64,000 nt of DNA from JALEFZ01 sp039817415 (GTDB lineage Bacteria; Bacteroidota; Bacteroidia; J057), in the NCBI GenBank assembly GCA_039817415.1, contig JBCBVV010000012.1, forward strand, positions 62,001 to 126,000. Reading direction: 5' to 3'. A program made the translations under genes and the position numbers. Positions 24,339-33,245 of the stretch are shown here, piece after piece. The notes under the pieces are model-generated. The model was given only the letters and a program-made list of their open reading frames with translations. It made no database searches and was not told the origin of the DNA. Numbering within the stretch: position 1 is the stretch's first letter; each line of letters opens with the position of its first letter.

Positions 24339-26465
24339 TCACTTCTCCAACACCCTGATAGGTAGGGAATATTCCAAGGGGAGGCCCTCTTTTTGATGAA
24401 TCAGTATCCTGATCATATAGGCACCTGGAATCAAAGGAGACTTGAGCCTGATTCCTTCAAAAAAACCATTCCCTTCTTCAAAATGAAGTAAATTTCCCGT
24501 TGCTGGACGTTCCTGCTTGACTTCATCCAACAGGGAGAATGACGGCAAAGGCTGGTTGGGGAATTGATAGGTTCGGGATAAATAATGTGGAGGAAGGCTC
24601 ATAAGCTTACCATCTGCTTGTTTGCTTATGAGCTGAACAATCCCATCCCTTCTTTCATTGCCTAAGTAAAATGGCCTTCTGAACAAGGCGATTCTATCAA
24701 CCTCTTGACTTCGAAGTTTCATGATCGCATTTACATCACGAAAAGGAATCCCATCTATGAGGAACAGAGGATTTCCCTGAAGGAGCGTTTCAGTCATTCG
24801 GTCTTCTAGCCGAAGTTCATAGGAGCCATCTTTTTTCCGCAACCGTATATGGTAAATGATCTCAGTGAAGGTTTCCGGCATCACAAAACGCGTGTACTCA
24901 TCCAAGTTGTAGATTTCAGTGGCCTGTCCAAAAAAATTAGCCTTTGGGCCAATAGGTGGCGGAAAATTGGGTTTAACCTCAAACGCATCTGCCATTTCTT
25001 GTCGCTGTATCGCCAGCTGAATCTGCTCTTGATCACCAGCATTGAATGTCATTTGGTGAAGCGGAAAAGTGGGCTTGTTGGTGGGCATTGGTTGGAGCCA
25101 TTCTATGTCAAAACCTTCTCCATCCATATTTTCGCAAAAAGCTACCATATCCTGAAGGCCGTGAATATCCTGAATGTTCCATCTTAGGATGCCCTGTTCG
25201 TCCGGCGCAGTGGTATAAATCATGGAATGTTCTCCCACAATAGCCAGGTAGGCAATACTCTTGTCATGTTTCTTCGCAGAATAATTCTTGATCGAAGCCA
25301 TGATCTCATGACCATAATATTCTGCTGAAATACCTGATTGTGTTGATAAGGGCGGAGAAACAAAGGATGTTGTAAGCTGAGCATTTGGTGGAGCTTCTGC
25401 TGAGGCTATGTGAGCAGATAAAGAAAGGCTCCATTGCAAGTTAGTGTCAGTAGGGAGGTTGGGGAAAAAAGTACTTTCCAAATCAATCAGGGACCCAGGT
25501 TTATAGGTTCTCTCCTTCAATTGAGAAATAACATGATGTGGTTCACTATCCCTCTTGATATAGCTAGAGGCCAGGATATTCTGTTTCCCATCGATGATAT
25601 CCATCCTGATTCCTCCAGAAAAGATAGGGGGAGGGAGAAAGGTCAAACTTCCCTTTTGGTCAACTACAGGAATTTGATTGGCAGGAAAGCTAACACCACC
25701 TTTCGATAACTGAAGAAAGATGGAGCCGCTTACCGAAGGAGTTAGAGTTATGGTTAAACGAACAGGTCCTTGTTCATGAGATTCTACCGCTAGGCTTAGC
25801 TTGTTCAAGTACTTATTTGAGGAATTGAGGAACGCTACTTGTGCTGGCGTTGGAGTAATTTTTTTGATCTCATAACCCTCTTGGTTGGTTGAGATGGTTT
25901 GGTCCAGCTCGGAGATATATTGTGTGAGCGAAACACCCTTACCTCTGAGATCTTGAGCTCTGATGAGTAACTCCTGGGGAATTCCTGCTACGATATTCCC
26001 TCCTCTTGGAAAAAATGACAACAAGGTATCATTGGTGGATATGGACGCTGTAGACTCTATGACAATTCCTTCCTCAGGATTAATGACAGATAAGACCTTC
26101 TGGGGTAAATCGCCTTCCTGCTTATTGAGCATCCAACGGGTATAAGCTCTCAATAGGTGGAATGAACTGTTAGTAGCAGATGGGATGGTAATCAAGGTAG
26201 AAGCCTTGCTATTTTCAAGGGAGACTGGGGTAGTGGATAACAATTGACCATTCTGGCTCCACAATTCAATATAGGCAACCTTGCTCAGGTTGATCTTTTG
26301 TTGAAAGGCAGCATCTACGCAGGTCAATTGAACCAGAATTTGCTCCCCCGAAAGATAGACATCACGGTCAGTCGTAAGATGAAGGCTCTCTTGAATACCC
26401 GACTGTCCCCAAAGGGAGCAGATCAAGATACATTGACTGAAAAGTATGGAAAGTATATATCTCAT
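24339..26465 (-). CDS. Secreted MG2-like/plug-like protein of the receptor operon
   Basis: This 708-residue exported protein has a signal peptide (about 1-21, ending SLWGQ), an N-terminal macroglobulin MG2-like domain (LHLTTDRDVYLSGEQILVQL) at about 22-110, and a large middle region. Around 560-615 a segment resembles the C-terminal half of a TonB plug (LFLIDGIPFRDVNAIMKLRS, then RDGIVQLISKQ). No beta-barrel follows, so it is not itself a receptor. Proteins of this layout occur beside TonB receptors in Bacteroidota; a partner or processing role is inferred. The ATG at 26465 overlaps the DUF4249 stop (ATGA) and was preferred to the TTG at 26471. It is the last gene of a four-gene operon. Confidence 0.75.
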   Translation of the reverse strand: MRYILSILFSQCILICSLWGQSGIQESLHLTTDRDVYLSGEQILVQLTCVDAAFQQKINLSKVAYIELWSQNGQLLSTTPVSLENSKASTLITIPSATNSSFHLLRAYTRWMLNKQEGDLPQKVLSVINPEEGIVIESTASISTNDTLLSFFPRGGNIVAGIPQELLIRAQDLRGKGVSLTQYISELDQTISTNQEGYEIKKITPTPAQVAFLNSSNKYLNKLSLAVESHEQGPVRLTITLTPSVSGSIFLQLSKGGVSFPANQIPVVDQKGSLTFLPPPIFSGGIRMDIIDGKQNILASSYIKRDSEPHHVISQLKERTYKPGSLIDLESTFFPNLPTDTNLQWSLSLSAHIASAEAPPNAQLTTSFVSPPLSTQSGISAEYYGHEIMASIKNYSAKKHDKSIAYLAIVGEHSMIYTTAPDEQGILRWNIQDIHGLQDMVAFCENMDGEGFDIEWLQPMPTNKPTFPLHQMTFNAGDQEQIQLAIQRQEMADAFEVKPNFPPPIGPKANFFGQATEIYNLDEYTRFVMPETFTEIIYHIRLRKKDGSYELRLEDRMTETLLQGNPLFLIDGIPFRDVNAIMKLRSQEVDRIALFRRPFYLGNERRDGIVQLISKQADGKLMSLPPHYLSRTYQFPNQPLPSFSLLDEVKQERPATGNLLHFEEGNGFFEGIRLKSPLIPGAYMIRILIHQKEGLPLEYSLPIRVLEK

Positions 26466-27634
26466 CGCCAAAAATCTGGTTTAGCCAATCTTCCTTGTGT
26501 ACGACAATCAGCGCAGCTTTTTATGCTACCTGTATAGCCCACTATATTCCCGAAAAAGTCCGTTACCACACCCACAAATGAGCCCCCTCCTGCTACGAAG
26601 ATGCTCAATTCCTGTGCAGTGAAGAAGAAATCCAGGATACAGAATTCATTCCCATTGGCAACAAAAATATCATCTGGTAAATCTAGGTTATCGATGAAAA
26701 TCCTTCTCTCATCGTAGCCATCTGCGCTGAAATAGCCCAAGACAGGTTCGTCTGGATCATTGATGTTTCGAATATTTCCTAACAACTGATTGGGAATGGG
26801 ATCAAAAAGGGTCCCCAGGTTCTCGTTGATTTGCTCAGCAGCTTCCCAGAAGGAATAGGTTTCCTCCGAAACGGAGTATTGCTTTACCAGGATACTATAT
26901 CTGCGCCAGAGCCTATTGGTTTCTGTACTCACAAAATGAATCGGGTAGCGAGTCACCCTGTTTTGGCTTAAGCCCCTTGTATTTTCAAGTAGGATTTCGC
27001 TGGAGAAATTTTGCGCATAACAAATAACAGGTATACTGTCTCCTTCATAATAGGTAAAGGTATTATTTTGGGCATCCCAATCTCCTCTTGAAGGAAAAGG
27101 TACTTGAACATGCCATGTTTCCTCAAATTCCCATCGGAAGAATTTGGCTTTATCCTCCACATCCGTTGCATCCAGAAAAACCTGCATCCCTGAAAGCGTA
27201 TCAAATCCTCTTACCCTTTCCTGAAACTCAGCATACAGCTGATCAATTTGGCTGCTCGATTCCATTTCTTGAAAATCGGACTCGTATTCGTTGCCATCAT
27301 CAGTGTTGATATACAGTTGGTAGGAGCTCCCCTTTTGAGGCACCAGCTCTGTGGTATCCGTTACATAAATGCCCTCTGCACGTTCTCTTAAGGGGTATCT
27401 ATTTCCATTGTCGTCTACGATTTCAACTTTTGCGTTGCCTACTTTAGGGCCTTCCTCCTCTTGTAGCGCAAAGGTTCTGCCGAGTCTGATCGTGGATACA
27501 ACCTTGCCCTCCAGCAAAGAACCTGTTACGGTAAGAGCGTCCTCATATTCTCCTACATCCGGCACAAAAGGGTCGATACAGGCCATGAGAAATATAAGAG
27601 AGAGGCTTCCTATGTATACAATGGCTTTGGTCAT
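26462..27634 (-). CDS. DUF4249 family lipoprotein (second copy)
   Basis: This 390-residue lipoprotein has a signal ending FLMAC (Cys19). The opening DPFVPDVGEYEDALTVTGSL, and the C-terminal SCADCRTQGRLAKPDFW with a Cys pair, are typical for longer DUF4249 proteins. It is beta-rich and predicted to be attached to an outer-membrane leaflet. It overlaps the receptor gene by ATGA at its start and the MG2-like gene by ATGA at its end, so it is translated as part of a coupled operon. A receptor-associated role is inferred from genome context; no activity is known for the family. Confidence 0.88.
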   Translation of the reverse strand: MTKAIVYIGSLSLIFLMACIDPFVPDVGEYEDALTVTGSLLEGKVVSTIRLGRTFALQEEEGPKVGNAKVEIVDDNGNRYPLRERAEGIYVTDTTELVPQKGSSYQLYINTDDGNEYESDFQEMESSSQIDQLYAEFQERVRGFDTLSGMQVFLDATDVEDKAKFFRWEFEETWHVQVPFPSRGDWDAQNNTFTYYEGDSIPVICYAQNFSSEILLENTRGLSQNRVTRYPIHFVSTETNRLWRRYSILVKQYSVSEETYSFWEAAEQINENLGTLFDPIPNQLLGNIRNINDPDEPVLGYFSADGYDERRIFIDNLDLPDDIFVANGNEFCILDFFFTAQELSIFVAGGGSFVGVVTDFFGNIVGYTGSIKSCADCRTQGRLAKPDFWR

Positions 27635-30372
27635 TTGATCTTGAAATTATAGGTAAGCGTGGTAATGGGGCGACCAAAAATGGATAATCTATATCCCTGG
27701 ATACCGCTGGTTCCAGAAACGAAAAAGATGGAAAATGGATTGCGCCTTCCTAGCACATTGTAAACCGATAAAGACCATGACGAATCAACGAGCTTTTTCA
27801 GTTTATGATTTCCTTCTAGGTTAATGGCAATATCCCATCTAAAGTAGTCTGGTATTCGGAATTGATTTCTTAACGAATAGCTCAGCAAGGTAGAGGAACC
27901 CAGCTGATATTTTCCAACTGGATAGGTTATGGGCCTTCCAGTACTGTAGGCCACATTGGTAGACACACTGAATCTTCTTGAAAATTGGTAAGTACCTACC
28001 AGTGAAAAATCATGGGGTTTGTCTACCGTTGCAGGAAACCATTCTCCTCGATTGATGGTCTCTTCGGGAAATTCACCCGTTATTTGGGTGAATATGCGAG
28101 AATAGGTATAACTGATCCAGCCGTTCAATTTCCCTTTTTTCTTACGGAGATAGAATTCTGCTCCGTAGCCCCTTCCCAAGCCTGAGAGTATTTCGGTTTC
28201 CACATAGGGATTCAGGACCAGTTGGGCACCTCCCTTAAAGTCCAGAATATTTTGTACCCGCTTGACATACAACTCAATAGAACCCTCCATGGCATTTCCC
28301 AAAAAGTTTTGGAAATAACCGACTGAAACCTGATCACTTATTTGAGGACGAATAAAGGGATCCGTCAATTTCCAGGTATCGGTTGGAGCAAAAGAGGTAG
28401 TGTTGGAAAGCACATGGAGATATTGCCTCATTCGATGGAAGCCCATTTTTAGGGAGGCATTCTCATTAAGAATGAAACGGGATGAAAAGCGAAATTCTGG
28501 TCCTGCGTACTGACTCACCAGTTGACCATTCCCAAATACCGTACTATCAACGATGTTTTCCGCCTGCAAAGGTGCACCTTCCAAATAATCATAGACAGTC
28601 TGTGAGCCCAACATCTGATAGAAGCTCCAACGAAGGCCTCCATAAAGCCTGATTCTCGGGCTTAGGTCGTACTCCTCGCTTATATACACAGCACTTTCAA
28701 GTCCCTGTTCCTGTTCTATATCAAGGGGTTGAACAAGGGAGTTGGGACCACGAGGGTTGATGTTTCCCGGTGACAAGCGATACAAAATACTGCCCATTCC
28801 AAACTTGATTTGATGCTTGGAAGAGGGAGAATAGCTCCAATCCGACTTAAACTCATAATGTTGGATTTGGTAATCCAATTCGAAGCTTGTTTCGGGATTT
28901 CTCCTTGTTTCGATTGAATAATTGTAACCGCTGTAAACCACCGAGGTGGACTGAAATAACCTGCTGTTGAAAATATGCTTCCAGTTGATAGATCCAAGGG
29001 TATTGAAATAGGTAAAGGAGGTATCTGCATTCAAGAGGAAATAATCTCTACTAGCGTACAACGAGACTGTAAGCCTATCCTTTTTACTTAGGCTTAGGTT
29101 AAGGTTGGCATTGATATCAGAAAAACGCACCTCGCTATTTCTAAGAACCTCATTTTCCAAACGATTTAGCAACCAATCACTGTAGGTTGTTCTTCCCCCA
29201 ATAAGGATCGAACTTCTGTTCTTTTTCAAAGGACCTTCCGCTGTGAAGCGTAGGGTAATGGGGCTAATTCCACCACTCCCAACCCATTTTCTGAGGTTGC
29301 CCTCACGCATGCCGATGTCCATTACGGAGGATAATCTTCCTCCATATTGGGCTGGAATCCCACTTTTGTACAATTCGAATCTATCAATCATATCCGGATT
29401 GAAGGCAGAGAAGAAGCCAAACATATGGGAAGGATTATAGATGGGGGCTTCATTTAGGCGAATCAAATTCTGGTCAACTGTTCCTCCCCTTACATTAAAT
29501 CCACTACTTCCTTCCCCGACTGAACTCACTCCTGGGAGAAGGATAGCTGTCTTGATGATGTCTACCTCCCCCAAAATAGTTGGGATTTGTTTGATACTCT
29601 GAATATTGAGCCGTGAAACGCCCATTAAAGTGGACTGAACATTACTGGTTTTTCCAGACTCGATGACTACAGCATCTAATTCTCTGATTTCATTGACCAT
29701 GAAGAATTCAATCTCTCCATCGCTTTGGATGTCAAGAACTAATTCCTGTTGATCTTTGCCATAGGCTTCAATGATACTCCTGTGCTGGCCCTTGGGTAAT
29801 TGAACCGTAAAGAGACCATTTTCATTGGTAATGGCCCCAGATTTTAGGTTGGGAAAACTGATACTTGCCCCTACTATTGCTTGAGCATCTTCTACCGTCC
29901 TGATATAACCTTCTATGGTAAAAGGACCCGTTTCACCCTGATCGCTTCCGATGGTTGTAAGCCGAAGTTTTCGATTGGTGGTTTTAATGGGTTCAGATAC
30001 GATGATGGGCTCATTTTTTTGATCATCAGGAGAATATCGGATTTGTTTTTGAGTGGATACCTCAAGAGAAAAAGGTACAGGCTTTTTGGGATAAATGAAC
30101 ACAGCTTGCTTATAGACCTTTACTTCCAGAGAACTCTCTTGTAAACTCTGTTGTAGCAGTTTTTCAAGGGAAATTGACTGGGAAGAACCTTTTATCGTGA
30201 GGCCTTTTATCCAATTGGATTTATAAAAATAGGATTCTTTGTTTCCAGCCTCTCTTGCCGCGATGAAAACTTCTAGGCTAGAGTCAGCTAGTTGTTCTGA
30301 GGGAGGGATTAAGCTTTGAGAAAAGCCATTGATCCATATGAATAGAAAAAATAGTAGGACAAAGGGTCTCAT
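27631..30372 (-). CDS. TonB-dependent receptor with STN domain
   Basis: This is a 913-residue outer-membrane receptor. After a 19-residue signal peptide (ending NGFSQ), residues about 45-95 look like a secretin/TonB short N-terminal (STN) domain (IKGLTIKGSSQSISLEKLLQ, LEVKVYKQAVFIYPK). Then come a carboxypeptidase-regulatory-like domain at about 150-235, a plug at about 260-370 (ILLPGVSSVGEGSSGFNVRG, NLIRLNEAPIYNPSHMFGFF) and a barrel ending TYNFKIK. An STN domain often signals to an anti-sigma factor in the cytoplasmic membrane, but no sigma/FecR pair is in view. Plug and barrel are closely similar to the receptor at 2602-4938. It is the second gene of a four-gene coupled operon. Confidence 0.92.
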   Translation of the reverse strand: MRPFVLLFFLFIWINGFSQSLIPPSEQLADSSLEVFIAAREAGNKESYFYKSNWIKGLTIKGSSQSISLEKLLQQSLQESSLEVKVYKQAVFIYPKKPVPFSLEVSTQKQIRYSPDDQKNEPIIVSEPIKTTNRKLRLTTIGSDQGETGPFTIEGYIRTVEDAQAIVGASISFPNLKSGAITNENGLFTVQLPKGQHRSIIEAYGKDQQELVLDIQSDGEIEFFMVNEIRELDAVVIESGKTSNVQSTLMGVSRLNIQSIKQIPTILGEVDIIKTAILLPGVSSVGEGSSGFNVRGGTVDQNLIRLNEAPIYNPSHMFGFFSAFNPDMIDRFELYKSGIPAQYGGRLSSVMDIGMREGNLRKWVGSGGISPITLRFTAEGPLKKNRSSILIGGRTTYSDWLLNRLENEVLRNSEVRFSDINANLNLSLSKKDRLTVSLYASRDYFLLNADTSFTYFNTLGSINWKHIFNSRLFQSTSVVYSGYNYSIETRRNPETSFELDYQIQHYEFKSDWSYSPSSKHQIKFGMGSILYRLSPGNINPRGPNSLVQPLDIEQEQGLESAVYISEEYDLSPRIRLYGGLRWSFYQMLGSQTVYDYLEGAPLQAENIVDSTVFGNGQLVSQYAGPEFRFSSRFILNENASLKMGFHRMRQYLHVLSNTTSFAPTDTWKLTDPFIRPQISDQVSVGYFQNFLGNAMEGSIELYVKRVQNILDFKGGAQLVLNPYVETEILSGLGRGYGAEFYLRKKKGKLNGWISYTYSRIFTQITGEFPEETINRGEWFPATVDKPHDFSLVGTYQFSRRFSVSTNVAYSTGRPITYPVGKYQLGSSTLLSYSLRNQFRIPDYFRWDIAINLEGNHKLKKLVDSSWSLSVYNVLGRRNPFSIFFVSGTSGIQGYRLSIFGRPITTLTYNFKIK

Positions 30373-31091
30373 ATGGATGGTAGGTAATTTAGGAGTTCTA
30401 TGAATTGAGGAGCTTGAATCCCCCTTACATTGACTTTCTTTTGCTTCAAATAGGCTTTTATGTCTGCTTCCTGTGCGGGTAGTGCATCTAGTAGATCTTT
30501 CTTGGATTTGATTTCGAAGAATGTGTTTCCAGCCTGGAGGTAATATGATGCTTTCTGGACATAAGTCCCATAAGGATTATCACCCGATCGGCTAATTTTA
30601 GCAGTAAATTTTTGAAACAGTTTTACGTTCCCGTCAAACAAAAGCCTTGCATAGCCTGTAAGTCCCTTTGTTTCTTCATTACCTAGCCAGATAAAAAGGG
30701 ATTCACCCGTTTGGAAAGCCTGAACGAAGGAGGGATTAAGGATGATAGGGTCAGTGGGATGACTCGGATTCAGCCAGACAAGTCGATCAAGATAAGTATC
30801 GTATTTTAACGATTGTTCGGTAAAGGAGATGTTATGGCTAATGACCGTACCTACAAGCCATTCATTGACTAGATAAAAGGGATGATGTTGGGCTTGGGGC
30901 TCTTCCAAATAATGGAGGCTTCCTTGGAATGTTGGATGTAGATGCGCAGGAGAAAGGGGAATTTCAGCGATGATTTTCTCCTTTTCCATGTCGATAATCT
31001 CTTCTACAGTTTGGGAGTGGAGAAGGGAAAAGCAGCAAAGAAGAAAGAGGATACAAGAATAGAATGTGCGCGCTTGAGTAGGCAGTCTCAT
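30369..31091 (-). CDS. Secreted protein of unknown function, first gene of receptor operon
   Basis: This 240-residue protein has a signal peptide (about 1-27, cluster of Cys/Leu/Phe, cleavage near LLHSQ). The remainder has no recognised domain. It ends in a charged, helical segment (FFEIKSKKDLLDAL, EADIKAYLKQKKVNVRGI, FIELLNYLPSI). It overlaps the receptor start by four bases (ATGA), and the ATG at 31091, just before the signal peptide, was preferred to a longer frame starting at 31217. Being promoter-proximal, it may be a sensor or accessory of the receptor. That is inference. Confidence 0.72.
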   Translation of the reverse strand: MRLPTQARTFYSCILFLLCCFSLLHSQTVEEIIDMEKEKIIAEIPLSPAHLHPTFQGSLHYLEEPQAQHHPFYLVNEWLVGTVISHNISFTEQSLKYDTYLDRLVWLNPSHPTDPIILNPSFVQAFQTGESLFIWLGNEETKGLTGYARLLFDGNVKLFQKFTAKISRSGDNPYGTYVQKASYYLQAGNTFFEIKSKKDLLDALPAQEADIKAYLKQKKVNVRGIQAPQFIELLNYLPSI

Positions 31092-31321
31092 GAAATTAAA
31101 TTTATATCCGCATGCTAAGAAAGGAAAATTTCCAATAGGGGAGAATTGCGGATGAAAGGAATAAAACTTGGATACACGATTGAGAAAGATTCTCACACGG
31201 ACCTGCTTGGCTGGCACCTCGCATGTACATTACAGGCTAACCTGAGCGATAGAGAGGGCGTTTATGTGAATGTAGGAAGGGAAAAACGATCCACTTTCTA
31301 CTTCATTCAAAAACCATCAAC

Positions 31322-31798
31322 ATGAAATCATTGAAAATTCTTATACCCCTTATTTTTTCCTCTCTGATGTTGGCTAGTTTTTCAGCTGAAGCACAGAGAT
31401 GTGAGGTACCCAACAGGCCAAGGCCTAGAGGAACATTCAATCAGGGACCATATTATTACCCTACCTATACTTATGGGGCTACACCTGGAAGAGCGGTTTA
31501 TAACAACAATGGTCCTGCTTTGACGAGAAGGAGAATGCCTAACCGTGCTGATTTCGTAGGCTTCAGAGGGCAGAGATTCTATTACCTGGATGGAGAATTT
31601 TATCAGCGTGCAAGAAATGGTCGTGGATTTGTCCTTGTGAGACCTCCAGTAGGAATTACGATCAACCGCAGACCTTATCGTATGGAAAGAGTAAGATTCA
31701 GAGGTCAGTGGTACTATCAGTCAGGCATCTATTGGTATGCCAAGAATCGTAACAGATCTGGATTTACCTTGATTAGACCTCCCTTCGCTAGAAGATAA
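31322..31798 (+). CDS. Small Arg/Tyr-rich secreted protein (DUF6515-like)
   Basis: This 158-residue protein has a signal peptide (about 1-24, ending FSAEA). The mature part is rich in Arg, Tyr and Pro. It contains two similar units, RFYYLDGEFYQRARNGRGFV followed by LVRPPVGITI, and QWYYQSGIYWYAKNRNRSGF followed by TLIRPPFARR. The YYxxGxYYxxxxxGF..RPP pattern resembles DUF6515 proteins of unknown function. It is divergent from the receptor operon, 230 bp upstream, and ends in a clear terminator. Its basic pI suggests binding to an acidic envelope surface, which is an inference. Confidence 0.75.
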   Translation: MKSLKILIPLIFSSLMLASFSAEAQRCEVPNRPRPRGTFNQGPYYYPTYTYGATPGRAVYNNNGPALTRRRMPNRADFVGFRGQRFYYLDGEFYQRARNGRGFVLVRPPVGITINRRPYRMERVRFRGQWYYQSGIYWYAKNRNRSGFTLIRPPFARR

Positions 31799-31825
31799 AA
31801 TATACGTTGCTCTCGATATCAAAGT

Positions 31826-31852
31826 CATTCCCTTCTTGGGAATGGCTTTTTT
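31826..31852 (+). terminator. Terminator of the Arg/Tyr-rich protein gene
   Basis: CATTCCC and GGGAATG close a 5-nt loop and are followed, after GC, by TTTTTT, 27 bp past the stop. Confidence 0.85.
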
Positions 31853-31873
31853 CTTGGGTTAAGGGTAAAAAAA

Positions 31874-31901
31874 AGACAGGACCCGAAAGCCCTGCCTTTT
31901 T
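31874..31901. terminator. Terminator between convergent genes, mainly for folE
   Basis: GACAGG and CCTGCC (one G-U pair) form the outer stem around a partly paired loop. The minus-strand tail is TTTTTTTT and the plus-strand tail TTTTT, so it can stop transcription in both directions. The folE stop is 17 bp away. Confidence 0.7.
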
Positions 31902-31918
31902 GAAAAATAAGCAATGTT

Positions 31919-32650
31919 TTACCTCATTTCGATGTACTTGAGGAATTCTGCTCTTACATCAGGGTCATTAAATTTACCTGAATAGTCTGCTGTAACGGTG
32001 CTGCTACTGACGTCTTCCACTCCTCTTGAGCTCACGCACATGTGCTTGGCATCCAATACAACTGCTACATCCTCAGTATCAAGTAAGGCTTTAAGCTCCT
32101 CCGCAATTTGTCGATTCAAACGCTCCTGCACTTGTGGGCGCTTAGCGAAATACTTGACAATACGGTTTAGCTTCGAAAGGCCAATTACCTTTCCGCTCGA
32201 GATATACGCAATGTGGGCTTTTCCCCAGATGGGCACAAAATGGTGCTCACAATTTGAGAAAAAGGTGATATCGCGCTCAACTAACATTTCGCCATACTGA
32301 TATTTGTTGTCGAAAAGTTTAATTGCAGGCTTATTGGCTGGATTGAGTCCACTAAAGACTTCCTTAACATACATTTTGGCAACCCTGTATGGGGTACCGT
32401 TTAGGCTGTCATCCGTTAAATCCAGTCCAAGGATTTCCATGATGTCGCGAAATTTATCCTCAATGAGTTCTATTTTCGTGTCATCGTCAAGCTCAAAAGC
32501 ATCAGGTCGCATCGGCGTATCCACGGAAGTCGCGACATGATGATCGCCCAACTCCTCATGAAATCCGTGTTTCCCTGAGTGGTGGCCGTTTTGGCCATTT
32601 ACCCCGTTTTCATTGGGTGGGGTACTCCACAAAGTTTCGTTCGGTTTCAT
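31919..32650 (-). CDS. folE: GTP cyclohydrolase I
   Basis: This 243-residue enzyme converts GTP to 7,8-dihydroneopterin triphosphate, the first step of folate and pterin synthesis. The core begins near residue 50 with EDKFRDIMEILGLDL. The zinc ligands are in FFSNCEHHFVPIWGKAHIAY and AKHMCVSSRG; VIGLSKLNRIVKYFAKRPQ and RQIAEELKALL complete the family pattern. The N-terminal 45 residues are Asn/His/Gly-rich and not part of the fold. They arise because the start lies 41 bp inside the preceding PTPS gene. An alternative start is Met47 (32512). The overlap with the PTPS gene shows the two act in one pterin pathway. Confidence 0.95.
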   Translation of the reverse strand: MKPNETLWSTPPNENGVNGQNGHHSGKHGFHEELGDHHVATSVDTPMRPDAFELDDDTKIELIEDKFRDIMEILGLDLTDDSLNGTPYRVAKMYVKEVFSGLNPANKPAIKLFDNKYQYGEMLVERDITFFSNCEHHFVPIWGKAHIAYISSGKVIGLSKLNRIVKYFAKRPQVQERLNRQIAEELKALLDTEDVAVVLDAKHMCVSSRGVEDVSSSTVTADYSGKFNDPDVRAEFLKYIEMR

Positions 32651-33020
32651 ACAATCTTACTGTTAAATCAAATTTTTCATCCAAGTGCCGACGTAAGGAG
32701 TCGTAAATGACCACCGCAATATTTTCTGCTGTGGGATTTAATTCTTTAAACTCCTCCGTATCGAGGTTCAGGTTCTTGTGGTCAAACTTCTCTTCAACAT
32801 GCTCCTTGATTAAGTCCTTCAGGATTTTCATGTCAATGACGTAACCTGTACGTGGATCGATCTCTCCGGTTACTTTCACGATCAGATCATAGTTATGACC
32901 GTGGTAATACGGATTGTTACACTTTCCAAATACTTTTTTATTGGTTTCATCATCCCAATCGGGATTATGCAATCGATGAGCTGCGTTGAAGTGAGCTTTT
33001 CTAAAAACGGATACCCTCAT
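32610..33020 (-). CDS. 6-pyruvoyl-tetrahydropterin synthase family enzyme
   Basis: This 136-residue zinc enzyme acts on dihydroneopterin triphosphate, the folE product. Zinc ligands are His15, His40 and His42 (HGH), and the catalytic Cys34 lies in FGKCNNPYYHGHNY. The Cys-x5-HGH spacing matches animal-type PTPS (family PTPS-II); queuosine-pathway QueD normally has Cys-x3-HGH. The acidic RLYETERNFVEY motif near the C-terminus completes the active site. A tetrahydrobiopterin-like product is therefore plausible, but QueD activity is not excluded. It is the upstream gene of an overlapping pair with folE. Confidence 0.9.
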   Translation of the reverse strand: MRVSVFRKAHFNAAHRLHNPDWDDETNKKVFGKCNNPYYHGHNYDLIVKVTGEIDPRTGYVIDMKILKDLIKEHVEEKFDHKNLNLDTEEFKELNPTAENIAVVIYDSLRRHLDEKFDLTVRLYETERNFVEYPTQ

Positions 33021-33245
33021 AATTTTTTTTAGGGTCTGAACAAAATGCCCCCATTGATATACGAAGGGAGAAGAAGGAAGATATGTTAGCTAGTTGACGT
33101 TTCAATACTTTGAGCTTCCCCATTCCGGCCTAGTTCCTATCAAATGTGGCTTTCTTAGAACACAGTGCTCAGATTATTGTTTATGTATAGTCATAATTAA
33201 AGATGTCCATGCCGTAAGCATGCTTCAACAAATTTACATATTTCT

